This document shows positions 23,136 to 30,183 of a stretch of DNA of 42,771 nt, in pieces. Under the pieces are notes generated by a model. That model did no database searches. It saw only the letters and a list, made by a program, of their open reading frames with translations, and was not told the DNA's origin. The stretch covers positions 76,807 to 119,577 of the forward strand of contig BFEA01001110.1 in assembly GCA_003427395.1 (NCBI GenBank), in the 5' to 3' direction. A program made the position numbers and the translations under genes. Numbering within the stretch: position 1 is the stretch's first letter; each line of letters begins with the position of its first letter. The DNA is from Chara braunii (taxonomy: Eukaryota > Streptophyta > Charophyceae > Charales > Characeae).

Positions 23136-23381
23136 ATGAGGGACAACGAGATTCTAATAGTGAAGAGCGCACTGATCAGGGAAAAGAAAGAGGGATGGGA
23201 AGAAGAAGCATGTAAAGACATGGAAAAACACAGAATAACTCAGAGAGAGTTTGCTGTTGGAGCAGTGGGGGAAAGAAAGTACGTTGAATATGTAATCTAT
23301 TTCTTTGGGCTTGACGGTCAGCTTCACAGTACTGGCTCTTCACTAGAGACGGTGGAGCAAGCCAGGGGAAAGCTCGGGTAG
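23136..23381 (+). CDS. Small unknown protein, family 3 member 1 (LTR-embedded)
   Basis: An 81-residue, charged, soluble-looking protein with no signal peptide or membrane segment. The ATG at 23136 follows a stop-containing stretch. It resembles the frame at 24432. Both begin M-x-x-N and have W-x-E-x-A about 20 residues in; the two C-terminal halves align without gaps (YVEYVIYFFGLDGQLHSTGS against KIEYTYYLHDKNGRLCATIT, then ETVEQAR against GTIEEAR), about 10 of 32 identical. Function is unknown. It lies upstream of the other small ORFs in the same orientation. Conservation of the pair argues that at least one ancestor was coding; whether this copy is expressed cannot be seen. Confidence 0.5.
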   Translation: MRDNEILIVKSALIREKKEGWEEEACKDMEKHRITQREFAVGAVGERKYVEYVIYFFGLDGQLHSTGSSLETVEQARGKLG

Positions 23382-24431
23382 CTGCAGAATGTGCCCCAGT
23401 TTTCCTATCGGAGATCCTTTTTTTCGAATATCGCTCAGTACCTCGTGTTCAGTTTAGTGGAATTTCAGTTCAGCCTGTAACTGGGCAGTCATTACCCTGA
23501 TGAGTAAATAACAAACAATCAATTTTCAGCTCTGCGATTAACCAACTCTCAGAAATTTATTTTCAAACAATTTTATTTTATTTTATCAGTGTTCAACCAG
23601 TTACTCAGCAGACCAGAAAACAGACTCAGCAAACCGGAAGACAAATTTAGATAACCGGGGATCCCGACTCAGAGAAACTAGCATTCCAAATTCAGCAACA
23701 AAAGGCCTCTGCACCTAACGCTGCGAGTACTGATTAACATTCAATTGCGTTATCGGCTTGCAGTGCCCAGTGCTGTTAGTCGTAGCCTGACGACACGCAA
23801 TCGGTTCTCTTGATTGGTTGTCAGGTCGACATTCAGGAACGACATCCAGAAAAGACTTTCAGAAAACGACATTCAGAAAATGACTCCTGGAAGAATGTCC
23901 AGAACTGCACTAAGAACAGCAATCAGTCAATTTCGGAAAACAAGCAATCAGTTTTTCTGATCCGCAGTTGGTCAATTTTCTGAACTGCATTTGAACTGTT
24001 TTCTGATCAGCAGCTACTAAGTTTTCTGGTCTACAGTTAACCAACAGTCAGTCAGCATAAACGGTTCGCATTCAAATCGGTAAACAATTAGCAACCAGGC
24101 CAGCGATCGGGTCAGTGATCAGACCAGCAAACAGACTAGTGGCCAAGCAGACATTCAAACGGCAATCGCTTTACACCCGATCATCATTCCAATCAGCACT
24201 CGGGAAAAATATTTAGATCAGTAATCAGATCAACGATCACAAGATCAACACTCGGATCAACAATCGTTCAGCCCCCTAATCAGCATCAAGATGCGGCACT
24301 CAGAGAACAACAGCTAGTTATCACCGACATGTTTTCAGCAGAATCAACCCAATGACCTTTTGTACCCGGATCATTCAAAAGTCACCCGTCTCAAGTTGGG
24401 AGAACTGATGTAGTGAGAATGCAGTGAGGAT
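23382..24431. repeat. AT-rich spacer with degenerate ATCAG/TCAG repeats
   Basis: There is no gene. Words such as AATCAG, GATCAG, TTCAGAAAA and TTTTCTGA recur every 10 to 20 bases, densest at about 23840-24300 and again at 24720-24830. It is a degenerate short tandem repeat separating two related ORFs. Confidence 0.6.
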
Positions 24432-24686
24432 ATGGAAGGCAACAACACGATTAGAGTCTCCTACTCGCTGTATCAGAGTACTGCAGAGACCTGGAGGGAG
24501 AGTGCAGTTGATGAGTACAATCAGTAGACTATTATGATGATGGAACATGCACTGACCCTTGTGAGAAGTCATACAAAAATAGAGTACACATATTACCTGC
24601 ACGATAAAAACGGCAGACTATGTGCCACCATAACTTCTGTGGGTACTATTGAGGAAGCAAGGAGGACTGTTGACAGCCATCAGTGA
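24432..24686 (+). pseudogene. Small unknown protein, family 3 member 2, with in-frame TAG
   Basis: This frame runs 84 codons from ATG 24432 to TGA 24684, interrupted by TAG at 24525-24527. The part after the TAG could start at the ATG run from 24534. It is a diverged paralog of the 23136 frame. The spacing of the W-x-E-x-A and E-Y-x-x-Y segments is the same, and both end in an E-x-A-R helix-like stretch. Function is unknown. The TAG may be a mutation or a sequencing error. Confidence 0.45.
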
Positions 24687-24880
24687 GCGTTTAGCCTCCG
24701 AATATTTGTTGCTCACTTTATCCGGACATTCACCAATCATTTAATCAGCAATCAATCATCAACAATCAGTTATTAGCGATCAGTTTCTAGCAATCAGTTT
24801 TCAACAATATGTTTCCTGCAATCAGTTTGATAACCAGTTCGCAGGGACCATCAGATCAGCTTGTACTGGCAAGGGTACTC

Positions 24881-25396
24881 ATGAGCACAGTTCAGTCTAC
24901 ACCTGTCAGTGAGTCGGTGCTGGCCAACCTCAATCGGATCTCATGCAAAGAGGCATTTCGTTATNAGTATGTTAGTGCCATTGGTTTCAGACAGGGAGAT
25001 CTGTCAATCTTCGTTGTCCNTACCAGTTTTNNTGATGGCACTATTCANGATCTGAGGCCTTATCTGAAGAAGGGCAAGGAGGCTCATGAACTTTTTGATC
25101 CAGTCTGGGTCTCAGCCACCGAATATCTTGAGCGGAGAGAGAGGGAGCTCGATGAGAGTGGTACTACGTTGATCCGTAGCTTCGGGCCGAGGCTTTATAC
25201 TGACTATCCTATGCCTCCAGTTCTTTCTCTTCTCAGTGATGGCACGAGTTGGCTGAATGTGATTGGTTTGGCAAAGAGATACATCTCTCCGGCGATGATC
25301 GACATTGAGGCATTGACTGAGCCCACGGAGTATCCCTACCTCAGACGAGAAATCTTTTCGGTGGACAGACTGCCTACTTTATGGGAGGAGTTTTGA
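24881..25396 (+). CDS. Unknown protein, family 1 member 1 (truncated copy)
   Basis: I chose ATG 24881; an in-frame ATG at 24809 adds only residues translated from the repeat. The protein has 171 residues and no membrane segment. It shows the family 1 pattern. First comes a Leu/Ser-rich helix with a K-E-A-F-x-Y motif, next a hydrophobic strand, a D-G-x-I-x-D-L-R-P-Y block and a charged helix (EYLERRERELDE). A P-M-P-P stretch precedes S-D-G-T-S-W-L-N-V-I. The same pattern recurs at 28131, 28549 and 29002. Here a TGA at 25394 ends it. The second assembly copy (27015-27356) has TGC at that codon and TGG at a second stop, and reads on about 60 residues to end in an Arg-rich tail. Function is unknown. 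Confidence 0.55.
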   Translation: MSTVQSTPVSESVLANLNRISCKEAFRYXYVSAIGFRQGDLSIFVVXTSFXDGTIXDLRPYLKKGKEAHELFDPVWVSATEYLERRERELDESGTTLIRSFGPRLYTDYPMPPVLSLLSDGTSWLNVIGLAKRYISPAMIDIEALTEPTEYPYLRREIFSVDRLPTLWEEF

Positions 25397-25541
25397 TCCA
25401 TGGTTAACTACCGTGTCATGTGCCTCGGATGGTCATGCTCAGAGCTTGCTGGCTACAAGTGACATTTTGTTACGAAGCCTCAGTCTCAGATTGTACGTGG
25501 GCGTGGGTCACGACACCAGAGAAGATCAGTGAAAAGAGACA

Positions 25542-25732
25542 TTGAGAGAGAGACTGACCAGAGGGATGAGTGAGGACTCTTGAGAGGTGCTGACCACGCT
25601 CGTTTATGTGTACTTTCTGAGATTATTATGAGTTCTNTTGAGAGAGAGACTGACCAGAGGGATGAGTGAGGACTCTTGAGAGGTGCTGACCACGCTCGTT
25701 TATGTGTACTTTCTGAGATTATTATGAGTTCT
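25542..25732 (+). repeat. Tandem pair of about 96 bp
   Basis: The unit begins TTGAGAGAGAGACTGACC and ends ATTATGAGTTCT. It occurs twice here and once at the matching place after the gap (about 27327-27419). It overlaps the end of the family 1 member 1 reading frame. Confidence 0.85.
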
Positions 25733-25920
25733 AATTCTTCCCTCATTCAATTGCCCCTGTCTTTGCTCAAGTCAGTCAGTCTTATTTTCTGCATTATTCT
25801 TGCTTGATGATTGTCATCGTGGATGTTTTGTCATAGTTCTCAAAATCAAATTGACATAATTGATGCCAGCGTAGCACCTCATAATTTTATGATTATTATT
25901 TGCATAATTCTCTGTTGTTC

Positions 25921-25932
25921 CGAATAAAAATA
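25921..25932 (+). terminator. Second AATAAA polyadenylation signal
   Basis: AATAAAAATAAA lies about 200 bases before the proposed LTR end. In the post-gap copy it reads AATCAAAATAAA (27609). It could be the true R/U5 boundary signal if the promoter lies nearer than 21006. Confidence 0.35.
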
Positions 25933-26126
25933 AAAGATTCCTAAGATTGGGGATCGGCGAAGACCGCAATTGAAGGGTCTCGCTCGAAGCCGGATGCACA
26001 CAACAGGAAGGGATTTACATTATTTAATTTATTTTATTTATTGCAATCACATTCAGAATCCTGCGTGACAGCCTGTTGGCTTTCTGGTCGCCCAAAGAGG
26101 CCCGACTGGAAAAAGTGCGACAAAAA

Positions 26127-26145
26127 TGGCGCCAATGCCGGGGAC
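26127..26145 (+). promoter_or_regulatory. Primer binding site (tRNA-Asp-like)
   Basis: TGGCGCCAATGCCGGGGAC lies 4 bases after GCGACA. It matches the plant tRNA-Asp primer site TGGCGCCGTTGCCGGGGA at 16 of 18 positions, as recalled from Athila-type elements. It marks where minus-strand cDNA synthesis would start and so the 3' end of the 5' LTR. The post-gap copy is at 27814-27832 with one N. Confidence 0.7.
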
Positions 26146-26165
26146 ATGAAAAGATTTTCGTGTCC
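26142..26165 (+). promoter_or_regulatory. Leader hairpin next to the primer binding site
   Basis: GGACATGAAAA pairs with TTTTCGTGTCC (one G-T pair) around a 2-base centre. It overlaps the last bases of the primer site. Placement suits a priming, dimerisation or packaging structure; this is inference. Confidence 0.5.
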
Positions 26166-26388
26166 GGAGCGAACCTGGGTCATCATCATCTTTGAGCTTT
26201 GATTAGGACCTGAGAACTGTTGACGTTTCTGTGAGCTTCATGTTCGATTTTATTATTCTCATCTAAGTCCCGATTTTCTTGAGAATCACGATTGCTAACT
26301 GTGATTTATTTGTTCCTTGTGTGAGGTACCAAACTGGATCGGGAAAGGAGATTGATACTATTGACTGGAGAGAATCGAATTTGATATC

Positions 26389-26396
26389 AGGTATGT
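26389..26396 (+). promoter_or_regulatory. Candidate 5' splice donor in the leader
   Basis: AG|GTATGT fits the donor consensus and is present in both assembly copies (26391 and 28078). A spliced subgenomic RNA for downstream ORFs is possible. No acceptor is assigned. Confidence 0.3.
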
Positions 26397-26443
26397 CCAA
26401 TTATCGCTCAACACACTGAAAGGAATCGAAAGGAAGAGAGTAA

Positions 26444-26872
26444 GACGAATCAAGACAAACGCTGGTCGACGATGTTCTGAAAGATTTGTCTAAATTTGCT
26501 ACAAGAGAAACATTTCCTTACAAGTATGAGGCTTATTGGGGCTATCATTCTTGTGGCTCAACCATCTGCGTAGTAATGACTCATTTTTTGGAGGGAGATA
26601 TCTACGATATCCGCCCATATGTTAAGGAAGGAGGCAACAATGATGGTGAAAATTTTAATTGGTTATGGGAGATCGTGATCCAACTTATCTATGATGAAAA
26701 GGAAGACTTGATCCAGCAAAAGAAGAAAGTGGAATGGGGTATAATGCCAGTAACATACAAGACTGTTCCAATCCCTCCTATACCTGACAGCTATTGTGAT
26801 GGGACTAACTGGCTGCCGATAATCAACATGGTATTGACAAGGGAGAAAAGAAGCGGTGGTCATGAGAGCTGA
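26444..26872 (+). CDS. Unknown protein, family 1 member 2 (left assembly copy)
   Basis: The frame is open from 26444 and has no early ATG; the first near-cognate start is TTG 26486. It shows the family 1 order: a Leu-Ser helix with R-E-T-F-P-Y, a strand, GDIYDIRPYV, a charged helix, then VPIPPIPDSY and CDGTNWLPIINMV. It is the same locus as 28131-28559 seen twice in the assembly (see the gap entry), with a few base differences. Missing ATG suggests a non-AUG start, splicing from the leader donor at 26391, or decay. Function is unknown. Confidence 0.55.
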   Translation, partial: DESRQTLVDDVLKDLSKFATRETFPYKYEAYWGYHSCGSTICVVMTHFLEGDIYDIRPYVKEGGNNDGENFNWLWEIVIQLIYDEKEDLIQQKKKVEWGIMPVTYKTVPIPPIPDSYCDGTNWLPIINMVLTREKRSGGHES

Positions 26873-26964
26873 AGAGATTTCAGCAGAAGTAATCAGACAA
26901 AGAAGGTCAAATTTGGGCAGAGGTTCGGGTCCAAGTCAAGAGAAGGTTGAATGTCTCCTAAGGT

Positions 26965-27014
26965 NNNNNNNNNNNNNNNNNNNNNNNNNNNNNNNNNNNN
27001 NNNNNNNNNNNNNN
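26965..27014. other. Assembly gap (50 N)
   Basis: A run of exactly 50 N bases joins two overlapping sequence ends. See the flanking duplication; the real gap size is probably negative. Confidence 0.95.
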
Positions 27015-27356
27015 CTCAGTGATGGCACGAGTTGGCTGAATGTGATTGGTTTGGCAAAGAGATACATCTCTCCGGCGATGATCGACATTGAGGCATTGAC
27101 TGAGCCCACCGAGTATCCCTACCTCAGACCAGAAATCTTTTCGGTGGACAGACTGCCTACTTTATGGGAGGAGTTTTGCTCCATGGTTAACTACCGTGTC
27201 ATGTGCCTCGGATGGTCATGCTCAGAGCTTGCTGGCTACAAGTGGCATTTTGTTACGAAGCCTCAGTCTCTGATTGTACGTGGGCGTGGGTCACGACACC
27301 AGAGAAGATCAGTGAAAAGAGACATCGAGAGAGAGACTGACCAGAGGGATGAGTGA
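27015..27356 (+). CDS. Family 1 member 1, 3' part (right assembly copy)
   Basis: The frame enters from the gap at SDGTSWLNVIG, passes the point where the left copy has TGA (here TGC) and ends at TGA 27354. The extra C-terminus holds Cys/Trp residues (MCLGWSCSELAGYKWHF) and an Arg-rich tail (RGRGSRHQRR). It shows that the full-length protein is about 230 residues. The two stops in the left copy are either allelic or errors. Confidence 0.5.
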   Translation, partial: LSDGTSWLNVIGLAKRYISPAMIDIEALTEPTEYPYLRPEIFSVDRLPTLWEEFCSMVNYRVMCLGWSCSELAGYKWHFVTKPQSLIVRGRGSRHQRRSVKRDIERETDQRDE

Positions 27357-28130
27357 GGACTCTTGAGAGCTGCTGACCACGCTCGTTTATGTGTATTTTC
27401 TGAGATAATTATGAGTTCTCATTCTTCCCTCATTCAATTGCCCCTGTCTTTGCTCAAGTCAGTCAGTCTTATTTTCTGCATTATTCTTGCTTGTCGATTG
27501 CCATCGTGGATGTTTTGTCACAGTTCTCAAAATCAAATTGACATAATTGATGTCAGCGTAGCACCCCATAATTTTATGATTATTATTTGCATAATTCTCT
27601 GCTGTTCCGAATCAAAATAAAAGATTCCTAAGATTGGGGACCGGCGAAGACCGCAATTGAAGGGTCTCGCTCGAAGCCGGACGCACACAACAGGAAGGGA
27701 TTTACATTATTTAATTTATTTTATTTATTGCAATCACATTCAGAATCCTGCGTGACAGCCTGTTGGCTTTCTGGTCGCCCAAAGAGGCCCGACTGGAAAA
27801 AGTGCGACAAAAATGNCGCCAATGCCGGGGACATGAAAAGATTTTCGTGTCCGGAGCGAACCTGGGTCATCATCATCTTTGAGNTTTGATTAGGACCTGA
27901 GAACTGTTGACGTTTCTGTGAGCTTCATGTTCNATTTTATTATTCTCATCTAAGTNCCGATTTTCTTGAGAATCACGATTGCTAACTGTGATTTATTTGT
28001 TCCTTGTGTGAGGTACCANACTGGATCNGGAAAGGAGATTGATACTATTGACTGGAGAGAATCGAATTTGATATCAGGTATGTCCAATTATCGCTCAACA
28101 CACTGAAAGGAATCGAAAGGAAGAGAGTAA

Positions 28131-28559
28131 GACGAATCAAGACAAACGCTGGTCGACGNTGTTNTGAAAGATTTGTCTAAATTTGCTACAAGAGANANAT
28201 TTCCTTACAAGTATGAGGCTTNTTGGGGCTATCATTCTTGTGGCTCAACCATCTGCGTAGTNNTGACTCATTTTTTGGAGGGAGATATCTACGATATCCG
28301 CCCATATGTTAAGGAAGGAGGCAACAATGATGGTGAAAATTTTAATTGGTTATGGGAGATCGTGATCCAACTTATCTATGATGAAAAGAAAGACTTGATC
28401 CAGCAAAAGAAGAAAGTGGAATGGGGTATAATGCCACTAACATACAAGACTGTTCCAATCCCTCCTATACCTGACAGCTATTGTGATGGGACTAACTGGC
28501 TGCCGATAATCAACATGGTATTGACAGGGGAGAAAAGAAGAGGTGGTCATGAGAGTTGA
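28131..28559 (+). CDS. Unknown protein, family 1 member 2 (right assembly copy)
   Basis: Same gene as 26444-26872, here joined to its true downstream neighbours. It has about 142 residues if read from the first open codon, or 128 from TTG 28173. The stop TGA at 28557 overlaps the next ORF: ATGAGAGTTGA contains the next ATG (28549) and this stop. Such an overlap suits termination-reinitiation or frameshifting and is unusual in a eukaryote. N calls at 28159, 28164, 28196 and 28198 lie near the 5' end. Function is unknown; no known domain is recognised. Confidence 0.55.
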   Translation, partial: DESRQTLVDXVXKDLSKFATRXXFPYKYEAXWGYHSCGSTICVXXTHFLEGDIYDIRPYVKEGGNNDGENFNWLWEIVIQLIYDEKKDLIQQKKKVEWGIMPLTYKTVPIPPIPDSYCDGTNWLPIINMVLTGEKRRGGHES

Positions 28560-29041
28560 AGAGATTTCAGCAGAAGTAATCAGACAAAGAAGGTCAAATT
28601 TGGGCAGAGGTTCGGGTCCAAGTCAAGAGAAGGTTGAATGTCTCCTAAGGTCGCTGAATACTTTAAGCAAAAGAGAGGCATTTCCGTATGAAGTTGTCAG
28701 GTATGAGATGGTCGAGAGCGGATGGGAGCAAGAACGATTATATGTATTGACGTTCTATTTCACAGATCTGGATGTGTATGATGTGAGAATCCATGTTCCA
28801 AAAGAAAGAAGTGTTGATTCAGTGTATGAGAGATGTTGGGGATTTGTTGAAGAGGTAGTACTGAGAGAGAAAGAGAGACTTGAAAGAGAACAAATGCTTC
28901 ANTGGGTCAACTCGATTTACTGTCTTTGATGGACTCCCAGTCCCTCCTTTACCTGATATTAATCTATCTAAAGACAATTGGCATGCCATGATAAAGTTTG
29001 CATGGAAAGTGAAGAGAGCCCCAAAAGAACACTCTCAGTAG
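28549..29041 (+). CDS. Unknown protein, family 1 member 3 (frameshifted)
   Basis: It starts at ATG 28549, inside the end of the previous ORF. The N-terminus is basic and Ser-rich; next come L-x-x-L-S-K-R-E-A-F-P-Y, two strands, DVYDVRIHVPKE and a long charged helix (VVLREKERLEREQM). This frame ends at 28929. The family's next block (GLPVPPLPDI, then DNWHAMI) continues in another frame from about 28904 to TAG 29041. A frameshift therefore lies near the N call at 28902, and a sequence error there is likely. Its last 40 bases overlap the next ORF. Function is unknown. Confidence 0.55.
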
Positions 29042-29550
29042 CCAGGATAACTACTGTGAGGGGTAAACTCTACGAGGTGATAGNGTATGATAATCCTTTT
29101 NTGATTCTTACATATGAGACTTGTGAGAGAGGTCCTATAATATTTCACATCCCAGTGGTCAAATTTCTAAGTACTGGCAGCCTGGACGTACACATTTATG
29201 TACCAGCAGGTCTAGAAAAGGAAGATGACTACTTGAAGTGTCAGACAGGTGCTTATATTAGTCNCATAAGANCCGAAGAGTGGCTTGAGAAGTTGAAAAG
29301 AAAAGTAACATGGNGGAAAGAAGTGAGACAATTTGAGNGGNTTCCTGAGTTCTCANTTGCTAAGGGATTTGAAGACANGAGAGATTGGATGCCTCTGTTG
29401 GAAGCTATTGCTGAGATTNGTAGAGCAAGAGAAAAAGATTCCACTGTGATGATAAAATCCTTACTCCTGAGTACCTTTGAACACAGATTCGAAATCCCTG
29501 ACTATGTTCAACCTGAGATCTACCTTTCAGATGTTGCTTATGATGATTAG
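29002..29550 (+). CDS. Unknown protein, family 1 member 4
   Basis: ATG 29002 gives 182 residues and overlaps the previous ORF by 40 bases. It is the most diverged family 1 member. It keeps the GKLYEV-x-x-YDNPF entry block, a SLDVHIYVPAG block (compare DVYDVRIHVPKE), a charged helix (EEWLEKLKRKV) and DRDW-like DXRDWMPLLEAI, which matches TNWLPIINMV. A longer C-terminal tail follows (VQPEIYLSDVAYDD), recalling YLRPEIFSVDRLP of member 1. No signal peptide or membrane helix. Function is unknown; several codons contain N. Confidence 0.6.
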   Translation: MESEESPKRTLSVARITTVRGKLYEVIXYDNPFXILTYETCERGPIIFHIPVVKFLSTGSLDVHIYVPAGLEKEDDYLKCQTGAYISXIRXEEWLEKLKRKVTWXKEVRQFEXXPEFSXAKGFEDXRDWMPLLEAIAEIXRAREKDSTVMIKSLLLSTFEHRFEIPDYVQPEIYLSDVAYDD

Positions 29551-29561
29551 CAATACCTANT

Positions 29562-29843
29562 TTGAATGAACAACTGACACTAGGAGTTGTGTTGGAAGGT
29601 AGAGTGGTCAAGATAGAAGANACTCTTCGGATCTCTGACAGAAATTTTTCTACCCTAGATNAANTTGAGTTTTTGCAGCCTTTCTTGGATNGCATGAGAG
29701 NTTCTGCTTTGAGAATTATCACTGGTCAGACTGAGATAAGCTATCTGTTAAAGGTNGTGAAAGTAGGAACTACTGAGAGAGTATCATATCACACTTTTCA
29801 GGAACGGGTCTCTCTCGCAAAAAGGATCAACAGTGGGCTGTAA
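29562..29843 (+). CDS. Small unknown protein, family 2 member 1
   Basis: 93 residues, with no ATG near the start (open from 29547, TTG at 29562). It is homologous to the next ORF: SALRIITGQTEISYLL aligns with IALSLITTQSIIVYTL, and ERVSLAKRI aligns with EPVSLARRV. It begins within the last bases of the previous ORF and its TAA (29841) is 3 bases before the next ATG. The helix-rich composition has no membrane span. Function is unknown. Confidence 0.5.
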   Translation: MNEQLTLGVVLEGRVVKIEXTLRISDRNFSTLDXXEFLQPFLDXMRXSALRIITGQTEISYLLKXVKVGTTERVSYHTFQERVSLAKRINSGL

Positions 29844-29846
29844 ACG

Positions 29847-30182
29847 ATGCAATTTGAAAAAGAGGTTATAGACCTGACTCGATATTTTATGATTCGNGGT
29901 ACTATAAAGGGGTATGACAGAAGACTGAGTAGGGATGATGAGAGAGAGTGGATTGAAGATTACATTGGAAGGCTGAGAAGGATTGCACTATCATTGATCA
30001 CTACCCAATCCATTATTGTTTATACCCTATATGTACAGAACTCTCAAGGGGTAGAACAGACAAGAGAAAAAAGAAACGAGCCTGTATCCCTCGCTAGAAG
30101 AGTGAGAGACTGTGGAGCAAGGAGTGAGAGGACAAGGGTGACAGANGGAGAGAAGAGGATATCTGAGAAAATCTATGGTTAA
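29847..30182 (+). CDS. Small unknown protein, family 2 member 2
   Basis: 111 residues from ATG 29847, 3 bases after the previous stop. It is acidic then basic, with R-x-L-S-R-D-D-E-R-E-W and a C-terminal Arg/Glu-rich tail. It is paralogous to the ORF before it. The TAA at 30180 sits between the gag start candidates ATG 30175 and ATG 30184, so it overlaps or abuts gag. The close packing of the whole series into gag suggests one transcript. Function is unknown. Confidence 0.55.
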   Translation: MQFEKEVIDLTRYFMIXGTIKGYDRRLSRDDEREWIEDYIGRLRRIALSLITTQSIIVYTLYVQNSQGVEQTREKRNEPVSLARRVRDCGARSERTRVTXGEKRISEKIYG

Positions 30183-30183
30183 G

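Larger units (their letters stand above)
20032..26122 (+). mobile_element. Putative 5' LTR of a giant Ty3/gypsy element (about 6 kb)
   Basis: The first 1.9 kb (to at least 21914) recurs at 40839-42771, about 93-97 % identical by eye, and the match is cut by the window edge. The start is TGACGC at 20039 (7 bases earlier are also shared); the proposed end is GCGACA at 26117-26122. The ends form a near-inverted TG...CA pair and are followed by a primer binding site at 26127. A TATA box (21006) and an AATAAA (21152) suggest U3 of about 1 kb, short R and a very long U5. The part after 21914 is assigned to the LTR by inference only, because its 3' partner is outside the window. It contains small ORFs, which is unusual for an LTR. 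Confidence 0.5.
25233..26964 (+). repeat. Left copy of a duplication around a 50-N gap
   Basis: This is nearly identical to 27015-28651 and has an extra 95-96 bp tandem unit. It ends exactly at the gap; the sequence it would continue into is found at 28651. Two unmerged, overlapping contig ends explain this best. Confidence 0.85.
27015..28651 (+). repeat. Right copy of the duplication around the gap
   Basis: Nearly identical to 25233-26964. It contains the 3' end of family 1 member 1, the LTR end, primer site and family 1 member 2, and then continues into unique sequence at 28651. Confidence 0.85.

Noticed and set aside
25486-25746. Minus-strand frame with a repeated 40-residue block
   Set aside because: It is a translation of the 96-bp tandem unit in reverse; the plus strand carries the family 1 reading frame there.
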